From contig JAIXTW010000010.1 in assembly GCA_027483765.1 (NCBI GenBank), positions 124,001-188,000 on the forward strand: a stretch of DNA of 64,000 bases, written 5' to 3'. Source of the stretch: Streptomycetaceae bacterium (lineage in GTDB: Bacteria > Actinomycetota > Actinomycetes > Nanopelagicales > Nanopelagicaceae). The position numbers and the translations under genes are program-made. The stretch's first letter is position 1; the number at the start of each line of letters is the position of its first letter. The notes under the pieces are model-generated. The model was not told the DNA's origin. It saw only the letters and a program-made list of their open reading frames with translations, and searched no databases. Shown piece after piece: positions 28,220-35,674 of this stretch.

Positions 28220-29142
28220 TACTTCATCGCCTTCATCATGGCCGCATCTAACTTCTTCAACAAATCAGGGGTGCGCGGACCAAAAGAGAGAAGGAGTGAA
28301 TCATCGACTGCAATTACTCGTTTATTTTTACCAGCAGCGGTCTGAGCAATTCCGGGCAGTTCAACTAGTCCTGATACGCCACCGACAGATTGCAGCCCTT
28401 TAGTCATTACCAGAATTACATCGGGGTTAAGCGAGGCCACTAGCTCACTTGTCATTGCGTTAAATGGATTGGCCAGGCTGGCAGCTCCAATATCTTCGGC
28501 GCCAATTGCGGCAATCAAGGAGTCAGCACCCGATCCTTTTCCACCAATTAAATAGATGGAACTGCCACCACGTAAGTAGAGAAAGAGTGCGCGGGTCTTG
28601 TTCGGTGCATTGGAAAATTCCTCAAGTGCAGTTTTCATTGACTTATTTAGCGCCGCACCAGTTGCTGGAGTTCCGATCGCTGCTGCAATTGCGCTGACCT
28701 TTGCTGGAATGTCGGCTAAGGACCAAGCCTCTGGCGTTGTCACAACTCGAATGCCGGCAGTTGCTAGCGCATCAAGTGCGCTCTTAGGGCCACTGGATTT
28801 ATCAACAATCACCAGATCTGGATTCAGTGCAATTATTTTTTCAGCCACTACCTGATGGCCGGAAGTCACAATCGGAACGGTCTTGAGATCTGCATCAGTA
28901 CTTGCAATGTCGCGCCCAATAAGAATTGATTTAAAGCCCATCGCCGAAATGATTTCGCCAGCGCCATTGGCAAGTGCAACAACTCGCTTCGCGCTGCTTT
29001 CTTCACTGCTTGAAACTGTGCTTACCTGCGCCGATGAAATAGCAATTGCGTTGGATTGCGCCGAGCTACAGCCAGTAAGTAAGAGTGCGGCCGAGGTGAT
29101 TATGGCAACAGTTGATGTCACTACTCCGCCTCGTTTACTCAT
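28219..29142 (-). CDS. hmuT: Heme-type ABC transporter substrate-binding lipoprotein
   Basis: 307 residues with a lipoprotein signal (LLLTGCSS lipobox). The body is a class III periplasmic-binding fold: IIALNPDLVIVDKSSGPKSALDALATAGIRVV and LRGGSSIYLIGGKGSGADSLI. The last stretch is characteristic of hemin-binding HmuT proteins, so heme is the best guess; siderophore or cobalamin uptake is an alternative. First gene of the hmuTUV operon. Confidence 0.83.
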   Translation of the reverse strand: MSKRGGVVTSTVAIITSAALLLTGCSSAQSNAIAISSAQVSTVSSSEESSAKRVVALANGAGEIISAMGFKSILIGRDIASTDADLKTVPIVTSGHQVVAEKIIALNPDLVIVDKSSGPKSALDALATAGIRVVTTPEAWSLADIPAKVSAIAAAIGTPATGAALNKSMKTALEEFSNAPNKTRALFLYLRGGSSIYLIGGKGSGADSLIAAIGAEDIGAASLANPFNAMTSELVASLNPDVILVMTKGLQSVGGVSGLVELPGIAQTAAGKNKRVIAVDDSLLLSFGPRTPDLLKKLDAAMMKAMK

Positions 29143-29215
29143 GGATGCATCATCTCAAATATCTTGCCGACAATGTGAGCGCTTGGCGTCGGATAAATTC
29201 AGTAGCCCTCTTCCC

Positions 29216-29221
29216 TATTAT
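29216..29221 (+). promoter_or_regulatory. Leaderless -10 box of the first heme-neighbour secreted protein gene
   Basis: TATTAT, 7 nt before ATG 29229, a strong match to the -10 consensus at leaderless spacing. Confidence 0.55.
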
Positions 29222-29228
29222 TTCCTCC

Positions 29229-29717
29229 ATGCGCAGACGTTTTCTCATGGCTATGGCAATGGTAATTGCCGCCTCTTCTGCGCTCACTCCAGTCATGGCA
29301 GCATCAACTGTGACTGGTGGCAATAATCAGAAGTTAACTGCCTCAGTTACTACTGTAAAAAATGGGCAAGAGATAAAGGTAACCGGACAGGGCTTTGATG
29401 AGACTGTTGGCATTTATCTCGCCTATTGCCTCATGCCGAAGAAGGGTCAGGCACCTACTCCATGTGGCGGAGGAGTTAATAAAGAGGGCATCGGTGATGC
29501 CTCGTATTGGATATCTTCCAATGCGCCTTCCTATGCAACCGGGTTAGCAATCCCCTTTACACCCGGTGGTCGCTTTTCCGAAAAAGTTCGAGTGCTGAAA
29601 AAGATTGGCAAGTACGACTGCAGCAAAGTTAAGTGCGCTATCACGGTGCGTTCTGATCATCTACATGAAGGCGATCGCACCAATGATTTGTTTATCCCGG
29701 TCACATTTAAGAAGTAA
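29229..29717 (+). CDS. Secreted Ig-like protein of the heme-uptake neighbourhood
   Basis: 162 residues from ATG 29229 with a signal peptide (MRRRFLMAMAMVIAASSALTPVMA). The mature part is one Ig-like domain: VTGQGFDETVGIYLAYCL, WISSNAPSYATGLA, FTPGGRFSEKVRV and a final Cys-containing block YDCSKVKCAITVRSDH. I recognise this pattern from small secreted proteins that accompany HtaA and HmuTUV in other actinobacteria. Divergent from hmuT, so probably part of the same heme-acquisition locus; heme binding itself is inferred. Confidence 0.75.
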   Translation: MRRRFLMAMAMVIAASSALTPVMAASTVTGGNNQKLTASVTTVKNGQEIKVTGQGFDETVGIYLAYCLMPKKGQAPTPCGGGVNKEGIGDASYWISSNAPSYATGLAIPFTPGGRFSEKVRVLKKIGKYDCSKVKCAITVRSDHLHEGDRTNDLFIPVTFKK

Positions 29718-29757
29718 GTAATCACTTTAAAATCTAACGAAAGAAACTAGGAGAAAA

Positions 29758-30738
29758 ATGTTCACATCACGTAAGCGGGTTCTGATAGCTCTAGCAGTCA
29801 TCGGATTGGTGGCACCGGTTGGATTATCGACGCCAGCACAAGCTGAGACCTTTGTTTTCGCAAGTGGTCCACTGACTAACCTTGACCCAGCTGGGGCCAC
29901 AATCAACGGTGGCTTTACCAAATTCCCAACTAAAGCAGGTATGTATATCCAACAATGTATCGAACCCGTTGGTGCTGCTCGTCCCGCAACATGTGATGAC
30001 GCAAATCAACTCTGGGTGAGTACCACCGGCGAGCAAGGCTCAATCAGCTCAACTGGTCCCATCGCAATGAAAGTTTCTGGGTCAATTATCGGTAGAGGCG
30101 TCACCGTTGATTGCACCAAAACACAATGCGGACTCTTTTTCCGGCTGGATCGCACTGCAGGTGCCGATACTTCAGAAGATAAGTTCTTACCTATTTCATT
30201 TAGAGCGGGTGTGGCAGCTCCAGTTTTAGCGGCAGATGAAATCACTGTCACACTCAATGGAACTCCGTTGGTTCGCAACGTGCCAAGCAACCTGGCTTAC
30301 CGCGCAGATGCCAAAATTGTGGCCTCTGCAAAATCAGGATTAGCAATCACCTTTCGATCACTAACACCAGATTGTTCTTATGTCGACGGAACATTGATTG
30401 CACTGAAGGGCGCTGGCCAATGCGCGCTGGCCTATTCGACAGCCGGAAATGCAACCGTTGCAGCAGCTTCCGGTAACTTCCCATTTATTCTCACACCAGG
30501 AACTCAGAAGATTGGCGCAATGCCAAAATCGCTCAAAGTCGGTGTGACCAGATCACTTCCCATGTCTTCCAACTTTGGCGAAGTCATTGAGTACAAGAGC
30601 TCATCTAAGTCATGTTCAATCAAGGGCAATGTTCTCAAAGCCACGAAGCGTGGAACATGTGCCGTTGAATTTCATGCCGCCGAAAAAGCAGGCATGTGGC
30701 AGATGAACCACGGTTCAGCCAAGATTGCGATTAGGTAA
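29758..30738 (+). CDS. Secreted two-part paralogue of the preceding protein
   Basis: 326 residues with a signal peptide (RVLIALAVIGLVAPVGLSTPAQA). The first half repeats the architecture of the previous gene in divergent form: GMYIQQCIEP, then VDCTKTQCGLFFRLDR and DKFLPISF. The second half is a separate Cys-containing beta-rich region (PDCSYVDG, SCSIKGN, GTCAVEF) resembling repeats of surface proteins. It starts 40 bp after its neighbour, so both are probably one transcript. Likely extracytoplasmic heme or ligand binding; unproven. Confidence 0.7.
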   Translation: MFTSRKRVLIALAVIGLVAPVGLSTPAQAETFVFASGPLTNLDPAGATINGGFTKFPTKAGMYIQQCIEPVGAARPATCDDANQLWVSTTGEQGSISSTGPIAMKVSGSIIGRGVTVDCTKTQCGLFFRLDRTAGADTSEDKFLPISFRAGVAAPVLAADEITVTLNGTPLVRNVPSNLAYRADAKIVASAKSGLAITFRSLTPDCSYVDGTLIALKGAGQCALAYSTAGNATVAAASGNFPFILTPGTQKIGAMPKSLKVGVTRSLPMSSNFGEVIEYKSSSKSCSIKGNVLKATKRGTCAVEFHAAEKAGMWQMNHGSAKIAIR

Positions 30739-30739
30739 C

Positions 30740-32737
30740 TTACTCATCGACAGTTGAGGCAAGCCTGCGAAGTGATTCGCGGACCACTGCCCCATCACTT
30801 GTACGCCACAGCGGTGGCATTGAGTTCAGCAGTGTGCTGCCGTAGCGCTTTGTGACAATTCTGGAATCCAGGATTGCCACAACGCCACGGTCATCAATGC
30901 TTCGAATTAAGCGACCAGTGCCTTGTGCCAATAACAATGCGGCGCGTGGAACTGAAACCTGCATAAATCCACTGCCGCCTGATGCATCGGCCAAGGAAGA
31001 GCGCGCCGACATTACCGGTTCATCGGGACGTGGAAATGGAATGCGATCGATGGCAACCAATATGCAGGAATTACCCGGCACATCCACGCCCTGCCATAAC
31101 GACATCGTGCCAAGCAAAATGGAAGTTTCATCTTTGGCAAAGCGTTCAACTAAGGGCCCCACCGCATCGCCACGTTTTTGCGTGATGATAGTAATTGGTA
31201 GATCCACCAATACTTCGCGCAAGTGTGCATCGGCTGCCTCTACCCCGCGCCACGAACTAAAGAGCGCCAACGTGCGACCACCAGCTGCATCAATAAGTTC
31301 GCCAAGTTCTTCCAGCACTTCTTTACTCGGACCATCGCGTCCTGGCTCGGGTAGATGCTTAGGTAGATAGAGAACTCCTTGATTTGCGAAATCAAAAGGC
31401 GAACCGACATCGAGCATCTGCACATTAGCTGGGTCGATATCACCGCTTTCACTCTCAGCATCGCTATCGGTTCCCACAACGAAACCAATACTGCGCGCCA
31501 TAGCATCAAAATTATTTCCGACCGTAAGGGTGGCCGAAGTTGCAATTACCGGTGTCTTTGTAAGCAAGTTACTACGCAGCACATGCGAGACCGATAACGG
31601 CGCTAAATGCAGCGTAGAAAAAGTTGGCTCATACCAGAGTACGTGTTCATTACCCATCTTCAATAACTTGCCGGCGGTCGTTGCAATCTCTTGCACCGCA
31701 CCCTTAACGCGTGCTCGCTCGGCATTGGCATCTGGATCAATAATTTCATCATCGGCAGTGAGCACCTGCACGAAAGCAGTGGCGCTCTCTTTCAACTTAC
31801 GAATTGGGGCTTCCAACATGCTTGGAATATCTTCTAGCCGACCTTGCGCGGCGAAATCACTCTTCACACTTTCGCCGTAATCGGCCATCGCATCGTGGAA
31901 CGAGTCGGCAGCTTTAGTCAGTGCATCACTTGGTTTGCCTGGCGAATACTTACGCGCCATGGCCGCTGCTCGCTGCACCCGCCCTGAAGTAAGTTCTTCA
32001 GTCACGGCTTGGGTAGTGCGATCCATAAACTCGTGCGCTTCATCCAAAATCACTGCATCGCGCTCGGGCAAAATTGGATGCGAGTCCACGATTTCAATAG
32101 CTAACAAGGTGTGGTTGGTAACCACAACATCAGCCTCCTGCGCCCTCGCTTTCGCTTTTGCTGCAAAACATTGTGCTCCCCAGGCGCAGACATCAGCGCC
32201 CACACATTCGCGCCCCGATAAAGAATTTGCCGCCCACACTCTGCGATCTACTTCCGGTGCATCATCTCGGTCACCTGAAACACCTGGGGTCTTTGCCCAA
32301 GCAATTAGCCGCTTTGCATCTTTTTCTAAATACGAAGATTCAAGAACCAGTTCGCCATCAGGATCTGCATCATCGGCATTCATTTTCTGCAGGCATACAT
32401 AGTTTCCTACGCCTTTATAAATTCCATAAGTAATCGGACGACCCAGCGCCTTTTCTAGCGCTGGCACAACTGCCGGTAGATCGCGTTCTACTAACTGACG
32501 TTGCAACGCTAACGTCGCAGTTGCCACCAATACTTTTCGTCCGTGAACTAGCGCCGGCACAATGTAAGCAAGTGATTTACCGGTACCCGTTCCGGCCTGA
32601 ACCATGAGGTGATGTCTATCGGTCAACGCATTGGCAACTGCTTCTGCCATTTCAATCTGGCCCTCGCGCGTTGCTCCGCCGATAGCTTCGACCGCGGCAT
32701 CAAGTGCTTTTCGTACCTGCGCCGAGAGTTCACTCAT
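30740..32737 (-). CDS. dinG: DinG/XPD-like ATP-dependent DNA helicase
   Basis: 665 residues, superfamily 2 Fe-S helicase. Walker A AGTGTGKS at 48-55, DEAH box in ILDEAHEF. Four Cys that can hold a 4Fe-4S cluster lie in GNYVCLQK and the later RECVGADVCAWGAQC cluster. Motif VI region ends in GTGRLIRS. The family unwinds 5'-tailed DNA and R-loops. TAGAGT lies 6 nt before the ATG. Confidence 0.92.
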   Translation of the reverse strand: MSELSAQVRKALDAAVEAIGGATREGQIEMAEAVANALTDRHHLMVQAGTGTGKSLAYIVPALVHGRKVLVATATLALQRQLVERDLPAVVPALEKALGRPITYGIYKGVGNYVCLQKMNADDADPDGELVLESSYLEKDAKRLIAWAKTPGVSGDRDDAPEVDRRVWAANSLSGRECVGADVCAWGAQCFAAKAKARAQEADVVVTNHTLLAIEIVDSHPILPERDAVILDEAHEFMDRTTQAVTEELTSGRVQRAAAMARKYSPGKPSDALTKAADSFHDAMADYGESVKSDFAAQGRLEDIPSMLEAPIRKLKESATAFVQVLTADDEIIDPDANAERARVKGAVQEIATTAGKLLKMGNEHVLWYEPTFSTLHLAPLSVSHVLRSNLLTKTPVIATSATLTVGNNFDAMARSIGFVVGTDSDAESESGDIDPANVQMLDVGSPFDFANQGVLYLPKHLPEPGRDGPSKEVLEELGELIDAAGGRTLALFSSWRGVEAADAHLREVLVDLPITIITQKRGDAVGPLVERFAKDETSILLGTMSLWQGVDVPGNSCILVAIDRIPFPRPDEPVMSARSSLADASGGSGFMQVSVPRAALLLAQGTGRLIRSIDDRGVVAILDSRIVTKRYGSTLLNSMPPLWRTSDGAVVRESLRRLASTVDE

Positions 32738-32743
32738 GGCGGC

Positions 32744-32749
32744 ACTCTA
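32744..32749 (-). promoter_or_regulatory. Leaderless -10 box of dinG
   Basis: TAGAGT on the minus strand with a 6-nt gap to the start codon; no Shine-Dalgarno sequence competes. Confidence 0.55.
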
Positions 32750-32792
32750 TCTGGCTCTGATAGAGACTTCACTGGCGCGCCATCTCGGTGGT

Positions 32793-32798
32793 TATAAT
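32793..32798 (+). promoter_or_regulatory. -10 box for the 2-hydroxyacid dehydrogenase gene
   Basis: A consensus TATAAT about 52 nt upstream of the start codon; a possible TTCACT -35 lies 19 bp earlier. This gene has a true leader with AGAGG 5 nt before ATG, unlike its leaderless neighbours. Confidence 0.55.
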
Positions 32799-32850
32799 TT
32801 CGTCAGCCCAGTTGCTCAATCGATAAGAGCTAAATCGGAAAGAGGCAGAG

Positions 32851-33747
32851 ATGAACATTTGGACGCAATGGAGTGATCTCACGATTCCTACTGGCATGAC
32901 TCACCTTCAAACCGATGGCTTTGTGCCATCTGCAGCGCAACTTGATGAGATTGAGTTCTATGTACCGAGCTACATGGGCGGTCTAAAGACCATCGAAATT
33001 ATTCCTCAGATGAAGAAGTTAAAGGCTGTGCATTACAACCAAGCTGGATACGAAGATATCTTGCCCCACATTCCAGAAGGCGTAACCCTGTGTAATGGTT
33101 CCGGGCTGCACGATGTTTCCACTTCCGAATTAGCGATTGGGCTAGCAATCGCATCACGCCGTGGCTTTGCCGAGTTTATGGATAACCAGAAGCAGGGCAT
33201 CTGGCATCGCACCAGAAAACCAGCACTTGCCGATGCCCACGTTGGAATCGTTGGCTACGGTCATATTGGCAAGCGCATCGCATCGCTACTGGAAATGTTT
33301 GAAACATCGGTGACCGCCTTTACTCGAAGCGGAAGCGATGGTTCGGTAAAGATTTCAGAATTCGATGACTACCTTCCAAAACTCGATGTCATTATTTTGA
33401 TTTTGCCACTTACCGCCGAATCAAAGAACTTTATGAGCGCAGCCCGCCTGAAGAAAATGAAGGATGGAGCAACCTTGGTTAACGTAGCTCGCGGTGCAAT
33501 CGTTGATACCGATGCACTCGTTGCCGAGCTGCACACCGGACGAATTACTGCCGGGCTCGATGTGACAGATCCAGAACCGCTACCGGCGGGACATCCACTC
33601 TGGTCTGCCCCGAACGTAATAATTTCTCCACACGTCGGCGGCGATAGCGGGGCCTTTGAGCCGCGCGCGCGCAAGATGGTGCAGGAGCAGTTATCGCGAA
33701 TAGCTAAGAATGAGCCACTCGCAAATCACATTAAAGGTCCGAATTAA
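32851..33747 (+). CDS. D-isomer-specific 2-hydroxyacid dehydrogenase
   Basis: 298 residues. NAD-binding motif VGYGHIGKRIASLLE (G-x-G-x2-G), catalytic Arg in NVARGAIVDTDAL, Glu in DPEPLPAGHPLW and His in SPHVGG. Close to phosphoglycerate- or glyoxylate-reductase-like members, but shorter than SerA and lacking its regulatory domain. Substrate not identifiable. Its last 4 bp overlap the convergent MFS gene. Confidence 0.88.
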   Translation: MNIWTQWSDLTIPTGMTHLQTDGFVPSAAQLDEIEFYVPSYMGGLKTIEIIPQMKKLKAVHYNQAGYEDILPHIPEGVTLCNGSGLHDVSTSELAIGLAIASRRGFAEFMDNQKQGIWHRTRKPALADAHVGIVGYGHIGKRIASLLEMFETSVTAFTRSGSDGSVKISEFDDYLPKLDVIILILPLTAESKNFMSAARLKKMKDGATLVNVARGAIVDTDALVAELHTGRITAGLDVTDPEPLPAGHPLWSAPNVIISPHVGGDSGAFEPRARKMVQEQLSRIAKNEPLANHIKGPN

Positions 33748-34907
33748 ACCTTCTCGTTTGAGCCAGCTTTAATCGCAACAACTACCTGAATCGCAGCAAG
33801 TGCGATGATGAAGTAGAGGGCGCGATCCCAATTTCCGGTGAGATCAAAGAGTCTGCCAAGCACAATCGGTGAAGCTGTCGCCATTACGTATCCAACTGAT
33901 TGCATCATGATGGAAAGTGATTTGGTCTTTGCGGCATCAGCTGCGCGGAAGACAACTAGGAAGAGCGCAATTGAGAAAGTTACATAGACACCAATGTTGC
34001 CAAGGATTACCCAAACCCAGAGGCTCATTCCGGTATCGACTGAAATCGCGAAGTAAGAGCCAGCCAAGAAGATTGAGAAAACAATTAAGACAAGGCGGAA
34101 ATCTTTTCGCTTTGCCGCAAAATGTGGCACAGCAAGGCTGAGCAGAGATCCGACAAGTGTTGCTACCGCAACGAGAATTCCAGCATCGACCAAGGTAAAG
34201 CCTTTAGTGAGCAAAATAGTTGGCAACCATGTTGCTGATGCGTAGTGAATCATGTTGAGAAGTCCGAACAAGAGTGTGATTGACCAGGCAGAGCTGCTCT
34301 TAAAGAGTGGGTTTGCCCAGAAACTTTCCTTGCTTTCAACAACATCAGATACTGATGAGCTAGGAATCTTGATCCACCACCACAGAGCTGTGAGTGCGCC
34401 AATAATGAACCAAGGAAGCATCGCAAGGCGCCAGGTGTAGGAAGATGCCTCTGCAAGTGGAGCGGTGATTGCAAGTGAGATTGCCGCGCATGAGCCCATG
34501 ACGGATGCATAGATTCCGGTAAGAAGTCCGGCATTTGAGGTGCCATTCTCTTTTACCCAGACCGGCAGCATGTAGTTAAGCACTGCAACTGAGATACCTA
34601 AGGTAATTGAGAAGATCAAAATTGAAGCAATATCAAATGTGGTTCTTAAGAATAGTGAGAGCGTTAGCAGTGTGATTGCGTAAGAGATGATGCGATTGGT
34701 ATTTCCCAATCGACTAATGCTGCGCATCAGGATTGCAGATAGTGAGAAGCAGAGAAGTGGTGTTGCCGCCAAGATAGATTCGGTAAAGACGCTGATTCCG
34801 TACTCTTCTTTAAGAATTGGCAGCAATGGCCCGATTAAAATCAGGCCCGCTCTCATATTCGAAGAAATTGCGAATATTGGAAGACCCTGCTTCAAAGTAT
34901 TTTTCAT
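33744..34907 (-). CDS. MFS transporter, CynX/NimT type
   Basis: 387 residues with twelve predicted helices; early motif NMRAGLILIGPLLPILKEEYGIS is typical of the cyanate/2-nitroimidazole (CynX/NimT) branch of the major facilitator superfamily. Substrate unknown. TACTTT stands 6 nt before the start codon. Confidence 0.85.
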   Translation of the reverse strand: MKNTLKQGLPIFAISSNMRAGLILIGPLLPILKEEYGISVFTESILAATPLLCFSLSAILMRSISRLGNTNRIISYAITLLTLSLFLRTTFDIASILIFSITLGISVAVLNYMLPVWVKENGTSNAGLLTGIYASVMGSCAAISLAITAPLAEASSYTWRLAMLPWFIIGALTALWWWIKIPSSSVSDVVESKESFWANPLFKSSSAWSITLLFGLLNMIHYASATWLPTILLTKGFTLVDAGILVAVATLVGSLLSLAVPHFAAKRKDFRLVLIVFSIFLAGSYFAISVDTGMSLWVWVILGNIGVYVTFSIALFLVVFRAADAAKTKSLSIMMQSVGYVMATASPIVLGRLFDLTGNWDRALYFIIALAAIQVVVAIKAGSNEKV

Positions 34908-34913
34908 GCAGTG

Positions 34914-34919
34914 AAAGTA
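34914..34919 (-). promoter_or_regulatory. Leaderless -10 box of the MFS gene
   Basis: TACTTT on the minus strand, 6 nt before the ATG. Confidence 0.5.
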
Positions 34920-34957
34920 ACAGCCACCGTGAGGAAAGTGAAGCGTTTAAGCGAGTT

Positions 34958-35146
34958 TTATTTGCCCTTTGCCATGCGGAAGAAGTAGTTGATGATGAAG
35001 GCAGCTGCATATCCGAGGGCGCTATTTACAACGATTGTTGTGAGATAGATGCTCGGCCAAAAGAGGGTAAATAGCAGTGCAATGAGCGCTCCGAGCCAGC
35101 CGAATTTAGCTGCTGCGCGATGTCTTGAGATTGTTTTCTTCGCCAT
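34958..35146 (-). CDS. Small membrane protein
   Basis: 62 residues from ATG 35146 (MAKKTISRHRAAAKFGW). A basic N-terminus is followed by two hydrophobic segments (LGALIALLFTLFW and TTIVVNSALGYAAAFIINYFF) and a basic end, a two-helix hairpin topology. I do not recognise the family. The longer ORF in the track overlaps the next upstream gene in another frame and is rejected. Confidence 0.6.
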   Translation of the reverse strand: MAKKTISRHRAAAKFGWLGALIALLFTLFWPSIYLTTIVVNSALGYAAAFIINYFFRMAKGK

Positions 35147-35192
35147 ACCAAAATCATAATCGAAAATCTCAGTTAAAGGTAGATTCTCGGTC

Positions 35193-35555
35193 TCAGGAGA
35201 TGGTTGTGATTCGGATGCTGTGGTCACCGCTCTTGGAAAAGATATTGACTGACTTTTCGCCATCCAGAATGCGCATAAGTGTCTCCGAGTGCGTATTGAC
35301 CCACTCACCCGGATAATCCCAACTGGTGAGTAGGGGCCAAGGATCAGGCTGCACTCGAGAACGGAAAAGTTCAACTACATCTTCTTCGAACTCTTCAGTA
35401 ACAAACTCGGCGATAACTCTCATATCGTGAGAAATAATCTCGGCGTTAACTACATCTCTGGTGGGCAGCGAGGCGGTTTTGCGAGTGTGATGCACTTTAC
35501 GACGAACCTCACTGAGGGCATCGGCGCTGAGAAGACAGGTAACCCTCACCTCCAT
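35193..35555 (-). CDS. Hypothetical protein, 120 aa
   Basis: A soluble-looking protein of mixed composition (MEVRVTCLLSADALSEVRRKVHHTRKT at the start, then WDYPGEWVNTHSETLMRIL). A GGGGG run 6 nt before ATG may serve as ribosome-binding site. No family recognised. The coding frame is preferred over the overlapping track ORF because it is open throughout and avoids the opposite gene. Divergent from ppdK across 119 bp. Confidence 0.55.
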   Translation of the reverse strand: MEVRVTCLLSADALSEVRRKVHHTRKTASLPTRDVVNAEIISHDMRVIAEFVTEEFEEDVVELFRSRVQPDPWPLLTSWDYPGEWVNTHSETLMRILDGEKSVNIFSKSGDHSIRITTIS

Positions 35556-35568
35556 CAGACACCCCCGT

Positions 35569-35595
35569 TCCTGGCTATAAAGTCCTGGCTATAAA
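35569..35595. repeat. 13-bp direct repeat upstream of ppdK
   Basis: TCCTGGCTATAAA occurs at 35569-35581 and again at 35583-35595, period 14 bp, in the divergent gap between the 120-aa gene and ppdK. Each copy contains TATAAA, so it may create alternative -10 boxes. A small hairpin (GCCCT with AGGGC) follows near 35620. Confidence 0.6.
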
Positions 35596-35662
35596 TTTGA
35601 GTGGACTCTACAACAGCTTTGCCCTGAAAGGGCAGGGTGAGTTGCACTATTTGAAAAGCATG

Positions 35663-35668
35663 TAATAT
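35663..35668 (+). promoter_or_regulatory. Leaderless -10 box of ppdK
   Basis: TAATAT, 6 nt before ATG 35675; TTGCAC lies 15 bp further upstream as a possible -35. Confidence 0.6.
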
Positions 35669-35674
35669 CCACCC

